DNA of 64,000 nt, taken from the NCBI GenBank assembly GCA_050299435.1, contig JBNKVX010000008.1:4602-68601 (forward strand), written 5' to 3'. The notes beneath the pieces were generated by a model. That model searched no databases. It saw only the letters and a list, made by a program, of their open reading frames with translations, and was not told the DNA's origin. The stretch comes from 1162T-S-0a-05 sp050299435. Its GTDB lineage: Bacteria > Pseudomonadota > Gammaproteobacteria > Pseudomonadales > Cellvibrionaceae. Below, piece by piece: positions 1-10,500 of this stretch. A program made the position numbers and the translations under genes. The first letter of the stretch is position 1. Each line of letters opens with the position of its first letter.

Positions 1-963
1 CTGCTCTAGCCAGGCGATCATGTATTCACCTTTGTCATCAGTATCTGCGGTTGTTCCGCCCAGGCTTGTACTATTAAAAAACTGTCCATTTTTAGTGATA
101 TCAAAATTGTTTGAGATAGTACCGTCTTCATTTGTTTGGCTGACAACATAGGTGGGATGACCAAACGTATCTGTAAAAAACAGGAATCGATCTCGGTATT
201 TTGCTTTGTACCCACTGCTTACAACAGAAAATGGTCGCGTGGTAAAGACGTTGCCGAACAGAGACAAATTCGAAGGAACTGTTTCCCAGCTATTTCCGTC
301 CCTTGTGCTAAATATTTCAAAGGAATACTGACGGCGTCCGTAAAGATCAATGAGATCATAAACATCTACCTTTCGTGGAAACCAAATAGTGTGGCCGGAC
401 CCTGCAGGTTTCATGAGTGAATCCTTCTCACTGCAATCATGCCCAAGTCCCATCGCGTGCCCCATTTCGTGCAAAAGTACTTCTCGAAACCGGGCATGGG
501 TCCAATTAATTTCGCCGTCGTCATTTTTACGGAGCATATGAATTGTGGGTTCGTCGTCCGCCTCAAGATCCCAATCCCACCAGGCAGTGGTAAAGGCAAT
601 TGAGGAACCGGCAACGGGCCAGAACCAACCGTCAGGAGGCCGAGTACTCCCTGTAACTGTTATTGTATTTTTGCCGTAGTCCTCACCAACAACCTTTAAA
701 CCACCCCAATAAAGTTTGATATTGGCGCCGACCGCATTCCAGGTATCAATGGAATCCATCGTAATATTCCGTACATCTTCGATCAAAATGGGATCAAAAA
801 AGCTTGTTTCGAAACCTCGTAAATCGAGGATCACTTTTACATCAGCGCCTCTGTTGAATCTTCTTTTGTCGCTCCTATCGTCACTGTCGCATGTTTTCGC
901 GAAGCTGTTTATGGATAAAACAAATAGGGCTAAACCAATGTAGACACGAATTATTATTTTCAT
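1..963 (-). CDS. Secreted matrixin-like zinc metalloprotease (partial, C-terminus outside window)
   Basis: Reading on the minus strand, an ATG at 963 opens a frame that stays open to base 1, so 321 residues are visible and the C-terminus lies outside the window. Residues 1-22 form a signal peptide (MKIIIRVYIGLALFVLSINS...). About residues 165-176 read HEMGHAMGLGHD, the full HExxHxxGxxHD zinc site of metzincins, and SLM a few residues later fits the Met-turn. The family cleaves peptide bonds with a zinc-activated water; the signal peptide places it in the periplasm or outside. After the catalytic domain comes about 130 residues rich in Phe, Thr and Ser that I cannot assign. The family (M10/M12-like) is clear from the motif; the natural substrate is not. 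Confidence 0.85.
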   Translation of the reverse strand, partial: MKIIIRVYIGLALFVLSINSFAKTCDSDDRSDKRRFNRGADVKVILDLRGFETSFFDPILIEDVRNITMDSIDTWNAVGANIKLYWGGLKVVGEDYGKNTITVTGSTRPPDGWFWPVAGSSIAFTTAWWDWDLEADDEPTIHMLRKNDDGEINWTHARFREVLLHEMGHAMGLGHDCSEKDSLMKPAGSGHTIWFPRKVDVYDLIDLYGRRQYSFEIFSTRDGNSWETVPSNLSLFGNVFTTRPFSVVSSGYKAKYRDRFLFFTDTFGHPTYVVSQTNEDGTISNNFDITKNGQFFNSTSLGGTTADTDDKGEYMIAWLEQ

Positions 964-1058
964 TTGTCGCTGCTCTCGATTATTGGCGATTGTTGGTAGG
1001 GAAGTGTTTGCAAAATAGCAGACAAGTGATGCGAGAACAACGTGCCAGTAATGATTTA

Positions 1059-1088
1059 ACTATAAGTTTCTGTAATATCAAAACGCAA
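1059..1088 (-). promoter_or_regulatory. Candidate sigma70 promoter for the metzincin gene
   Basis: On the minus strand TTGCGT (1088-1083) and TATAGT (1064-1059) are separated by 18 bases, about 100 bases before the ATG at 963. This is a sequence match only. Confidence 0.3.
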
Positions 1089-1172
1089 TAAAACTCTATC
1101 TGCTTCTCGCAATTCAGCGGGAAAGAATTCTATTTACAAGCTTTTATTATTCAGTCACGCAGAGTTATAGCA

Positions 1173-1667
1173 TTAAAGAGCCTCTAAAGCCGCATCATAA
1201 TCAGGTTCATCAACCGTTTCTGCAACTTGCTGTGTATAAGAGACTTTTCCGTTTTCATCCACAATCACAATACTGCGAGAATATAAACCAGCAAGGGGTC
1301 CGGTTTTAAATATCAGCCCATAATCATTGCCAAAGCTTGATCGAAAGCCGGAGGCGGTTATGACCTTATCTATGCCTTCCGCACCACAAAATCGACCGAG
1401 AGCAAAGGGCAAATCCATGGAGACACAGAGCACTGCAGTGTTTTCAAGGCTGGCCGCTTTTTCGTTAAATGTTCGTACAGACATAGCGCAGGTACCCGTG
1501 TCAACAGATGGGAAAATGTTCAAAATTAATTTTTCCCCTTTGAAATCTGTCAACGAGACTTCGCTTAAATCATCTTTAACTAATTTGAAATCAGGTGCTA
1601 CGCTACCTGGCTCTGGTAGATTTGCGATAGTTTCGATTGGATTACCTTTCAGTGTCACTGTGGCCAT
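1173..1667 (-). CDS. tpx: Thiol peroxidase Tpx
   Basis: A 164-residue peroxiredoxin of the atypical 2-Cys Tpx family, close to the usual 165-168 residues. The peroxidatic cysteine is Cys60 in PSVDTGTC and the resolving cysteine Cys94 in RFCGAEG, with the Tpx fingerprint NIFPSVDTGTC. The family reduces hydrogen and alkyl peroxides and is recycled by thioredoxin; in E. coli it is periplasmic, but I see no signal peptide here. The start is well supported: AAGGAG lies 7 bases before the ATG. It stands alone, divergent from the LuxR-type regulator gene, so the regulator might sense a related stress, but nothing in the sequence proves that link. Confidence 0.95.
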   Translation of the reverse strand: MATVTLKGNPIETIANLPEPGSVAPDFKLVKDDLSEVSLTDFKGEKLILNIFPSVDTGTCAMSVRTFNEKAASLENTAVLCVSMDLPFALGRFCGAEGIDKVITASGFRSSFGNDYGLIFKTGPLAGLYSRSIVIVDENGKVSYTQQVAETVDEPDYDAALEAL

Positions 1668-1697
1668 ACTAGTACTCCTTTATTTAAGTGTGTTCCG

Positions 1698-1703
1698 ATT
1701 ATA
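1698..1703 (-). promoter_or_regulatory. Perfect -10 box upstream of tpx
   Basis: TATAAT occurs on the minus strand at 1703-1698, about 30 bases before the tpx ATG. No good -35 hexamer lies at 16-18 bases, which suggests an activator-dependent promoter (inference). Confidence 0.45.
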
Positions 1704-1887
1704 CCGACTAACAACCAGTATTACCTTGTCTTAAAACTCCCCGGTTACCAATCTTGGAAATACCCTCGTCACTACCTAATTTTTATTCCCAGCACCTGGT
1801 TTTTGTGGGTCCGGCGAAATCCCCGTAGGAAAGTTGCTAAGATCCCGCCGACGAAAGTCACTTACTAAACTGGCTGGAATTTTCGGA

Positions 1888-4581
1888 ATGTTATTGGAAA
1901 GGGAAGCGCCACTTGCGCAGCTGGTACAACACTACCACGATGCTGCTTGCGGCCAGGGAAATATTGTTCTTGTTCACGGCGAAGCTGGCATTGGCAAAAC
2001 CTCACTGCTACGTGAATTTTCTAGTAGGTTAACACGTTCTGACAAAATTCTTTGGGGCAATTGTGACGCCCTTTTTACACCTCGACCTCTCGGACCACTT
2101 TATGACATGGCCACAGGTTTCAACAGCTTGGTAAAGGAACAACTCTATTCTCAAGTTGACTCCGTAAAACTTTTTCCCAGTGTTCTCAAATTTCTGGGCG
2201 AGAAATCTTGTGTAACCGTAATGATCTTTGAGGATATTCATTGGGCTGATAATGCCACTTTGGATTTCCTTGCCTACCTTACTCGACGTATTTCTTTTTT
2301 ACCGGTGCTATTAGTTTTAAGTTATCGCGATGATGAACTACTTGTTGATCACCCCCTAAATCAGATTCTTGGAGAGTTACCAAGCAAACAAACCACGCGT
2401 ATTGCGCTCGAACCTTTATCGCGCATCGCCGTTTCTGAACTGAGCGGCATCACGAATTTTAATCCAGAACAGTTGTATGAAGTGAGTGCTGGCAACCCTT
2501 TTTTTGTTACCGAGTTACTTGAACTGCGCGAATCTGAAACAGGCAGCATTCCCTTATCGGTTAAAGAAGCGATTCAAGCGCGCCTGCAGCGCTTAGCCGA
2601 TCCGGAAAGAAAATTATTACAAACCCTGAGCCTGGTTCCAGTAAAAACCAGTTTATCTTTAGTGACTAAATTATTTGGGGACAATGCTGAAACGCTTGCA
2701 ATGGCTTGTATCGGCAGGCGCTTACTTGTTCTGGAAGAAGGTCACGCTTTACGATTCAGACATGAATTGGTACGCCTAGCCATTCTTTCAAGAGTTTCAA
2801 TCCCTGAACAAAAATCCTTGCACAAAAAATTACTGACGGGTTTGCTTCAACTGGAAAAGGCTGAACCGATACAGTCACAATCTCTGGATCAAATTGTTCA
2901 TCATGCTGCTGGCGCTTTTGATTCAGAACACGTTTTAAAATACGCTCCCATTGCCGCACAAAAAGCTTCAATACTTGGCGCACACAAAGAAGCTGCCGCA
3001 CATTACACCAGCGCATTAAAATTCGTCGACTTTGCAGAATCAGAAGTGGCCGCCTCGCTTTACGAACAATGGGCTTTTGAAGCCAGCCTTGCATTACAAG
3101 TTAATGACCAGGTTCTGGAAGCTTTGCGTATTGCTATTACCGTGAGACGCTCACTTGGACAATTGGAAAAGGTGGGAGAAAACTTATTGCAGCTTGCACG
3201 TCTTTATTGGATACGGGGTGAGGGTCCTGAGTCGGTTCACTATGTGGACGAAGCGATTCACGTTTTGGAAGCGCTCACCCCCGGAGCCGAACTCGCAATG
3301 GCATACAGTGTTCGCTCGCAAGCATTCTTACTGAATGACTGTATGGAGGAAACCATACATTGGGGTGAACGCGCAATTGAGCTTGCTGACCTGCATGACG
3401 CAACCGAAGCAAAAATTCACGCATTAAATAATGTCGGAACCGCAAAAGCTTTTCGCGGTGAAGACCAGGGTTGCGAACAATTAAAAGAAAGTTTGCGTTT
3501 GGCGCTTCGATTTGGTCGTCACGGTGATGCTGCACGTGCCTACGCCAATCTCGGTGAATATTACGTTGAATTCAGGATGTTTTCGCTTGCAGAAGCAACG
3601 TTGGCCGAAGCAATCACTTTCACCACACAACACGACATGATTGCCAAAGCGAATTACCTTCAAGGCTTTCTTGCAAGTTTAAGACTCGAACAGGGACGAT
3701 TTCGAGATGCGCTTGCAATTGGCGAATGTGTATTAAGAGCGAAAAAGCAAAATATGCTGGGTCGTTTGCCTGCACTGATTGTGCTCGCGAGAACCAAAAT
3801 GCGCATGGGCGATGCTGACGCTTTCTCTCAAATAAATGACGCTTTAACAGAAGCGGCGCAAACGGACGAGCTGCAATTTATTGTTCCCTTGCGACTCAGT
3901 TTAATTGAATACGCCTGGTTACACGAAGATCGGACAATCGCCGAAAGAGAAATTGTACATCTGCTTGGTATTGATCCTATGCACATGCACAACTGGCATT
4001 ATGGCGAGTTAATTTGCTGGGCAAAACGCTTTGGCATTCCGGCTGAAAATATTCAAGTAGAACGCCTGCCAGAGGTAATTAAACTGGAGCTTCATAATCA
4101 ATATGAAGAAGCCGCTAATCAATGGCGGCAATTGGATGCCACTTACTGTGCCAATCTTGTGCTATTACAACTCAACAATATCTCACAACTGAAAGCGCAA
4201 CTCGATACACTTCACCAGGAATTGTATTCACTTGCGGCGACACCTGCCCTCGAAAAGCTGCGTAAGTGTTGCTCGGCATTGGGATTGCCATTCCCGGACA
4301 GCAAAAAGAAACGCGGCCCCTATCAAAATGCTCGCAATAATCCTCTCGGTTTAACTCGAAGAGAACAGGAGGTTCTTTCGCTTATTGCGCAAGGCGCGTC
4401 TAACAAGGAAATTGCTGACGCAATTGTGCGCTCTCAGCGCACTGTGGAAAATCACGTCTATAACATTTTCAACAAGCTCAATGCGCGCAATAGGCTTGAA
4501 GCCATTCTGCGCGTACATAACGAACCCTGGCTTTTGCCTGAATTTAACCAGCAAGCAAATCGGCAATTGGAAGAAGCTTAA
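1888..4581 (+). CDS. Large ATP-binding LuxR-family transcriptional regulator (LAL/MalT type)
   Basis: About 897 residues. Walker A GEAGIGKT at residues 31-38 and Walker B VMIFEDIHWAD near 110-120 form a STAND/AAA-type ATPase; residues about 330-780 are helical and TPR-like; the C-terminus has a LuxR helix-turn-helix (LTRREQEVLSLIAQG ... RTVENHVYNIFNKL). Such LAL regulators use ATP and an inducer to oligomerise and activate transcription. The frame extends up to a TTG at 1834 with AGGA only 3 bases away; I prefer ATG 1888 because family members typically begin with LLERE and a weak GGA lies 9 bases upstream. It is divergent from tpx and upstream of, but 334 bases from, the pilin operon. The inducer and targets are unknown. 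Confidence 0.88.
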   Translation: MLLEREAPLAQLVQHYHDAACGQGNIVLVHGEAGIGKTSLLREFSSRLTRSDKILWGNCDALFTPRPLGPLYDMATGFNSLVKEQLYSQVDSVKLFPSVLKFLGEKSCVTVMIFEDIHWADNATLDFLAYLTRRISFLPVLLVLSYRDDELLVDHPLNQILGELPSKQTTRIALEPLSRIAVSELSGITNFNPEQLYEVSAGNPFFVTELLELRESETGSIPLSVKEAIQARLQRLADPERKLLQTLSLVPVKTSLSLVTKLFGDNAETLAMACIGRRLLVLEEGHALRFRHELVRLAILSRVSIPEQKSLHKKLLTGLLQLEKAEPIQSQSLDQIVHHAAGAFDSEHVLKYAPIAAQKASILGAHKEAAAHYTSALKFVDFAESEVAASLYEQWAFEASLALQVNDQVLEALRIAITVRRSLGQLEKVGENLLQLARLYWIRGEGPESVHYVDEAIHVLEALTPGAELAMAYSVRSQAFLLNDCMEETIHWGERAIELADLHDATEAKIHALNNVGTAKAFRGEDQGCEQLKESLRLALRFGRHGDAARAYANLGEYYVEFRMFSLAEATLAEAITFTTQHDMIAKANYLQGFLASLRLEQGRFRDALAIGECVLRAKKQNMLGRLPALIVLARTKMRMGDADAFSQINDALTEAAQTDELQFIVPLRLSLIEYAWLHEDRTIAEREIVHLLGIDPMHMHNWHYGELICWAKRFGIPAENIQVERLPEVIKLELHNQYEEAANQWRQLDATYCANLVLLQLNNISQLKAQLDTLHQELYSLAATPALEKLRKCCSALGLPFPDSKKKRGPYQNARNNPLGLTRREQEVLSLIAQGASNKEIADAIVRSQRTVENHVYNIFNKLNARNRLEAILRVHNEPWLLPEFNQQANRQLEEA

Positions 4582-4915
4582 AAGTCAGAAGTTATTAACC
4601 TTTCTTGTTCATAACTTTTAAGCATGTTGCGTATAACGACAAGCCCGGTTTCGTCTAAAGTTTCTTTTAATATTCCACTGAGACGTGGGTATTGTTTTAA
4701 TTCCCTCATCTTTCTAAAAACAACTATCCAGTGTTTTTTAATCTAATTTATACCCTTCAGTTTGCTTTTTGATTGCTCTTACAATTTAAATATTTTTCGT
4801 TTTTCCGTTTGTCAATTCTTGTTCACCAACTGTCTTTGCACTAGTTCACTTTTGGTAAAAACAAGCGATACTTTACAAAAAGCGAAACAAGTTACAAACG
4901 CGCAATAGATTAATT
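4582..4915 (+). other. 334-base AT-rich intergenic region before the minor pilin operon
   Basis: No gene found. Just after the regulator stop there is a weak AT-rich inverted repeat (AAGTTAT at about 4588, ATAACTT at about 4610) that could slow transcription but lacks a GC-rich stem. The pilin promoter must lie here, but I see no convincing -35/-10 pair, and no strong Shine-Dalgarno before fimT. Confidence 0.4.
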
Positions 4916-5446
4916 ATGAAAATGACCATCACACAAAAAGGCTTTAGCCTTCTCGAATTACTCGCCGCCCTAGCCATACTTGGCGTGATTGCCGGTATAG
5001 CAGTTCCCTCAATGTCCTACCTGGTTAATTCCAAGCGTACTGAGGCGACAATGCAATCGTTTTACACTTCTATGGTGGCAGCGCGCAGTGAAGCAGTGGC
5101 GCGTAATCAAAATGTGGTTATATGTAAAAGCCCTAACGGTATTTTTTGTGCTAACACCAATGATTGGGAGCAGGGTTGGTTGACCTATGTTGACGCCGAT
5201 AATGATGGCGTCAAAGATATCACTGATCCCATTACCGCGAGCTTTTCTGCCGTACCGAATGACATCACTTTGCGCACGGGCGCCACCTTTAGCAATCGTA
5301 TGACCTTTCGCCCTGATGGCACGCTTACAGAAGTAGGCACTTTCAGATTGTGTGGCAGCGATCAGAATGCAAGTGAAGCGAAGAGTATTACCATCAATAT
5401 TACTGGCCGCCCACGTGGTACAGACGGAGCAGCAGTATGTCCTTAA
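4916..5446 (+). CDS. fimT: Minor pseudopilin FimT/FimU (GspH family)
   Basis: 176 residues. A class III prepilin leader ends at Gly9 (QKG then FSLLELL), with Glu at mature position 5 and a hydrophobic helix to about residue 35, so PilD should cleave and N-methylate it. The rest fits a GspH/FimT globular domain with Cys pairs (ICKSPNGIFC; CGSD ... AAVCP at the end). It is the first gene of the minor pilin operon and its stop overlaps the pilV start by 10 bases. In Pseudomonas-type systems such minor pilins prime assembly of the type IV pilus tip in the inner membrane. Symbol fimT is used for the family; it could equally be called fimU. Confidence 0.85.
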   Translation: MKMTITQKGFSLLELLAALAILGVIAGIAVPSMSYLVNSKRTEATMQSFYTSMVAARSEAVARNQNVVICKSPNGIFCANTNDWEQGWLTYVDADNDGVKDITDPITASFSAVPNDITLRTGATFSNRMTFRPDGTLTEVGTFRLCGSDQNASEAKSITINITGRPRGTDGAAVCP

Positions 5447-6012
5447 CTAAAATGAAAAGTCAGCTCGGTTCAGGATTGATTGAAGTATTGGTTTCCATGC
5501 TTATTGTCTCTATTGGATCGCTGAGCCTTATCAACATGCAAGTGGCCGGAAAAAAGGTGAGTTACGATGCCATTCAACGTTCAATCGCGACAGCGCTCGC
5601 TCACGATATCATCGAACGTATGCGCAACAACCCCAATGTCTTAAGCAGCTATGTCGCAAGCAACATGGGAAATGGATCGCGCGGTTCCTCCCCTTCAGCA
5701 ACCTGTTTCAACGCAAATTGCACAGAGGCAGAACTTGCTACACGCGATTTATGGGAGTGGGAACAACAACTTGACGGCGCTTCTGAAGAACAAACTATTG
5801 CTGGCTCTCAAGTGAAAGTGGGTGGCTTAGTCAGCCCGCGTGCCTGTATCACTCACAATGCCGGTGTGGTTACGGTCGCCATTGCATGGAAGGGATTTCA
5901 AAGCACTTCTAACCCTACATCAAACACTTGTGGAGAAGGGCTTTCCTTGTACGGAAGCAGCGATGCGCAACGCCAGGTCATTTTTATTACTACTTATATT
6001 GAGGATGTATAA
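5437..6012 (+). CDS. pilV: Type IV pilus minor pilin PilV
   Basis: 191 residues with a prepilin leader ending at Gly11; mature SGLIEVLVSM keeps Glu at position 5. The motif IATALAHDIIERMRNNP after the first helix is typical of PilV. GGAG lies about 7 bases before the ATG, inside fimT, and the gene ends directly against the pilW GTG, so translation is coupled. PilV joins PilW, PilX, PilE and FimU in the tip-priming complex in Pseudomonas-type systems. It has several Cys in the C-terminal half (CFNANC, CITHN, NTC), consistent with disulfide-stabilised loops. Confidence 0.88.
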   Translation: MSLTKMKSQLGSGLIEVLVSMLIVSIGSLSLINMQVAGKKVSYDAIQRSIATALAHDIIERMRNNPNVLSSYVASNMGNGSRGSSPSATCFNANCTEAELATRDLWEWEQQLDGASEEQTIAGSQVKVGGLVSPRACITHNAGVVTVAIAWKGFQSTSNPTSNTCGEGLSLYGSSDAQRQVIFITTYIEDV

Positions 6013-6990
6013 GTGAGAGCTTCATCCAATAAGGGCTTCACACTTGTCGAGCTATTGATTTCCATGGCGCTCGGCATTGTGCTATCAGGCGCCGCAATAA
6101 AACTCTACATCGAAAGCAAACTGAGTTATATGCAAGACGAAGAATTAGCGCGCTTGCAGGAAAACGGTCGTTTCGCGTTAGACTTTCTCAAAAGAGAAGT
6201 CACACTCAGCGGCTTCATGGGTGGCGCTGCCAATACTGATGCACTGACCGCCGCAGCTGTCACAGGCGATTGTGCAAGCGGTGGTATTAATTGGGCGCTC
6301 GACGTTCAGGAATCCTTTGAACTTTTAAATGATACTGATGGTGCCTCTGCCTTAGCCAATTTAAATGGCACCACCTGGAACTGTATTACAGCTACCGATT
6401 TGGTTGCCGAAACTGATGTCTTTTCTATCAAGCGCACCGCAGATGCTCCCACTTTAAGAAATGGCGTTCTGAACACTGTTTCGGAAGACATCAACCAGTG
6501 GTATTTAAAATCGTATGACTACAGCGATTTTTCCTGGAGTTATTTAACAGCAGCAATTCCTGGCGGTGAAAAAACTGCCGGTTCAACTTACGACTACTGG
6601 GAATACTACGCCAAAATATTTTTTATTCGTGAATACACCGATGTCGCAGCAGACGGTATTCCAAGTTTATGTCAAAGCACACTGGCTGGCAGTGCCATGA
6701 CGACACAATGCCTCATTGAAGGCATCGAGAACATGCAAATAGAAGTCGGTATAGATGCGGATAACAATAACATAGTTGAACGTTATACCAGCGCGCCTGC
6801 CGCCGCCGATTTTCAATCGGCAAAATCTGTACGAATCCATTTATTGGTGCGCAGTATTAATGAGGTACCTGGTTATACCAACGTAAACACTTATCGCTTG
6901 GGACAAAAAAATATTCCCGCATTTAATGACGGCTATATTCGTAAAGTCTTCACGACCACTGTGAAATTTAGAAACGTAGAATTAGGGTAG
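6013..6990 (+). CDS. pilW: Type IV pilus minor pilin PilW
   Basis: 325 residues beginning with GTG immediately after the pilV stop. The leader ends at Gly8 (NKG then FTLVELLISM) with Glu5 in place. The long globular part includes QENGRFALDFLKREVTLSGF, a signature of PilW. It is the usual partner of PilX and PilY1 in the tip complex. The 3-base gap to pilX and the absence of internal terminators support one transcript. No truncation or frameshift seen. Confidence 0.88.
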   Translation: MRASSNKGFTLVELLISMALGIVLSGAAIKLYIESKLSYMQDEELARLQENGRFALDFLKREVTLSGFMGGAANTDALTAAAVTGDCASGGINWALDVQESFELLNDTDGASALANLNGTTWNCITATDLVAETDVFSIKRTADAPTLRNGVLNTVSEDINQWYLKSYDYSDFSWSYLTAAIPGGEKTAGSTYDYWEYYAKIFFIREYTDVAADGIPSLCQSTLAGSAMTTQCLIEGIENMQIEVGIDADNNNIVERYTSAPAAADFQSAKSVRIHLLVRSINEVPGYTNVNTYRLGQKNIPAFNDGYIRKVFTTTVKFRNVELG

Positions 6991-6993
6991 TTT

Positions 6994-7515
6994 ATGTACA
7001 ACCATACTATTAAAAATCAAAAAGGTGCGGTGTTAATTCTTGCACTGGTGTTGATGATGCTCACCGGTTTGGTGGCAACAACCGTTATGCGTACAAGTGT
7101 GACTGAAGTAAAAATGGTGACCAACAGTCAATTTAAAGAAGAAGCATTTCAGCGGGTTGATTCGATTGTGAATGCTGTTGCAGCCAGTAAAGACAATTTT
7201 GTGGTTGCGGGCAATATCGGTTATCAAAATTGTGCAACGGGTGTATCAGGCGGTTCTTGCAATATTTCGACTGTGAATGTTCCCTCTTCCATCGCTTCGC
7301 CACCTGCGGGCGATTTAACTTTTCACGTCACACGTAAGGGCCCACTCGTTACATCTTTGCCGTTTCGAGAGGCCGACACTATTGCATCAGGTGCCAATAA
7401 TTTTGATGTAGCCCTATTTGAAGTCGTCGCTGAATTTGATGGCTTGGATGAAAATTTGGGCCACTATGAAGTTTGGCAAGGTGTCGCCGTTAAAGTTGCG
7501 GCGTCACATCAATAA
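6994..7515 (+). CDS. pilX: Type IV pilus minor pilin PilX
   Basis: 173 residues. The short leader ends with QKG and continues AVLILALVLMMLTG, the PilX N-terminal pattern. As in other PilX proteins I recall, mature position 5 is hydrophobic rather than Glu, which suits a subunit placed at the tip of the complex (compare GspK). The following helix (EVKMVTNSQFKEEAFQRVD) and a variable C-terminal domain complete it. It lies 3 bases after pilW and 34 bases before pilY1. Assignment rests on the N-terminal pattern plus operon position. Confidence 0.82.
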   Translation: MYNHTIKNQKGAVLILALVLMMLTGLVATTVMRTSVTEVKMVTNSQFKEEAFQRVDSIVNAVAASKDNFVVAGNIGYQNCATGVSGGSCNISTVNVPSSIASPPAGDLTFHVTRKGPLVTSLPFREADTIASGANNFDVALFEVVAEFDGLDENLGHYEVWQGVAVKVAASHQ

Positions 7516-7549
7516 TCTACAGAGATCCTTGTCGACAGAGGTAGGTAAT

Positions 7550-10500
7550 ATGCGCAACTTAAAAACTTTTATTCTGAAAGTGGCGCTGGTTTTTTTTCTT
7601 TTTCAATCGATTGCCAGAGCAGACGATACGGATATTTATTTGAACCCTGCGCCTGCAGCTGCTGCACCTTATTTAATGCTGGCGATGGATTACCGACCTG
7701 ATCTCAATGCTACTTTTTGCAGTGCCAATGGAGCAAACTCGTGCGCAAATGTTTTGTCAGCCCATCCCGAACTTCTGACCGCTGTTCAATCTATAGCCGG
7801 TGTTGGCAACGCCGCAACCAACATGCAAGCGCTTATAGCCGTATTGCAAGTTGTGTTCGATAAATTCGATGGCATATATGTGGGCCTTATGATTCCCAAC
7901 AATACAAACGGTGGCACGATTTTACGTGGCTATGAAGAGTTTCAACCTGGTGACGCCAATGGTGCTAAAGCTGGCTTAATCTCCATTCTCAACTCTATAC
8001 CCATTCCCGGTACCGGTACGGCGTACCATGATACCGCGCCCAAAGAAATGCATATGGAATGGTTTGCCTACGTTAATGGGCTCTCTGTACTTTTGGGTGA
8101 TCAAACAGCAGATAATTTTTCCTCCACTGCAACACCAAACTATGATGCAAGTATTATCTCTGGCGGAAATTATGTATCTCCCTTTGCATCAGTACCGGCA
8201 AATTTTGAGTGCACGAATTTATATGAAGTGTACGCAACCTCAGGAAACAACGGCGGATCTGATTCTGATTTGGATGTGTTGATTTCAGGTTACATGTCTG
8301 GCGCTACCGATTACGAAGAAATGACTCGTCACTTAACTTACAACGACGTTTTACTGAGTGTCCCTGGTGACCAAACTTTAAAAACCTGGTACATCCAAAT
8401 GGGCAGCGCCGCCACCTTCACAGACGATTGGGCACTAGCAGCCAACACTGATGATCAGTACATGAATGTTGGCGGAAACGGCGCAGATTTATTTGATGTG
8501 CAAACCAAGTTGGAATCAGCCTTTGTTGAAGCCTTGAGTGTGAGCACTACTTTTGTTGCCGCCTCGGTACCGGTAAACGTGTTTAACCGTATTCAAACTC
8601 TAGACGATTTTTACATTGCTCTTTTTGAAGCAAATGCAACCGCACGCTGGCCAGGAAATCTAAAAAAATTAAAGCTCAAAGACACTGACTTGGACAATGT
8701 ACCTGATACCATTGTGGATGCTTTGGATCAAACCGCATTCAGCACTGTCGACGGGCGAATTAAATATGAGTCCCTCACTTACTGGACAGATGCAGCCGCC
8801 CTGCCTGCGGCAATACCGGAAAAAAATGAAGTAAGTGATCGCGATGGACGTTCAGTTGAACGCGGCGGCGCCGGACAAAAAATTCCTGGTTTTATAAGTG
8901 GTTCGATCGGTGCAACAACCACGACGGGCACTCGCCAACTTTATCTCGAACCCACTTCAGCAGGAGCCTTCGACGCCTTTGATGATTCCACCGCAAATGG
9001 TAATGCATGGGATACCCTATTCGGCGCGGCCAATGGAACTGAAGCCCGTGAATTAATTCGCTGGGGCCGTGGTATGGATGAAGACGATGAGAACGGAAAT
9101 TCCAATACCACTGAAGCGCGCTCCTGGATTATGGCAGATGCCATTCATTCACGCCCGCTTACAATTAACTACGGTGCGCGCAGTAGTTATACAAATAGTA
9201 ATCCCGATATTCGTCTCTTTATGGGAACCAACGACGGTATTTTTCACATGTTTAAAAATACCGAAACAGATGGTAGCCATTCCGGTGAGGAAACCTTCGC
9301 TTTTATTCCTCGCGATTTACTCCCGGTAATCAAAACCCTGCGCGACAATGTATCTCCAGATCACGTTTACGGTGTTGATGGTGAACCCGTTGCGCTTGTC
9401 AAAGATTTGGATGCTGACGGCACCATCGATTACAGCTCGAGCGAAACGGCTTATGTGTATTTTGGTTTGCGCCGCGGTGGAAAAAGTTATTACGCCGTGA
9501 ATGCCAGCAACCCGGACAGCCCCACTTTTATGTTCAAGATTGATCCCACTACTACGGGATTCAGTGAGCTGGGACTAAGCTTTTCCACACCGAAAGTTGG
9601 CAAGGTGCGTTACGGTGGTACAGATTACGATGTACTGATTTTCGCAGGTGGCTACGACACCAATAAGGATTCAACCTTACTCGATACTGATGGCAGTCGA
9701 TCAGCAGACACTGAAGGCCGCGCCGTTTATATCGTTAACGCAAACACTGGCGCGTTAATCTGGAAAGCGGTTTATGGAGCCTCAACCAGCGCCGTTTCAA
9801 ACACGGAGTATCGCCACTCGGCTATGCAGTTCAGCATTCCTTCTGACGTCGCCACACTTGATGGCAACCACAATGGCATCATTGATCGCATCTATGTGGG
9901 AGATACCGGCGGCCTCGTATGGCGTATCGATATTCCCGAAGGCAACAGCAGCGTAGACACCAATCATCGCTTAACAAACTGGGAAGCAAACGTCTTGATT
10001 GACTTGAGTGACGTCGCAGATACCGAAGATGTGCGTTTCTTCCACCGTCCTGAAATTGTACAGACCAAAGATTCAGCCGGTACCGCTTACGATGCAGTGG
10101 TACTCAGTTCCGGTGATCGTGCCAATCCCCTGGAATCTGATGACACAAATTATCTCTATGTTGTCAAAGATTGGTATGTGAATTCCGGCGCGCCAGGCTC
10201 AACAATGCTTGATGATGACGATCTCGCCGATGTCACTGGCTGTCCAACTTCCTGTGTATTGGACTACAGTAAGGGCTGGAAACTCGAATTGACCAACAGT
10301 GGCGAAAAAGGTCTATCCACGCCTTTGGTTTCGGGTGGAAAAGTGTTTAATACCACGTATACCCCTTCATCTGGCTTGGCGAGTTCTTGCGCCCCCGCAG
10401 AAGGCAGTGGAAAAATTTATATCACCAATCTCAACGATGGAACTGCAACCTTCACTGGTTCTCGTGGCATAGATATTGGCCCGGGGATTCCTGCTTCGCC

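Noticed and set aside
1327..1734. Plus-strand frame of 135 codons over tpx
   Set aside because: Antisense shadow of tpx; no ribosome-binding site or family features.
7418..7549. N-terminal extension of PilY1
   Set aside because: It overlaps pilX and lacks a signal peptide; ATG 7550 has a good ribosome-binding site and a signal peptide.
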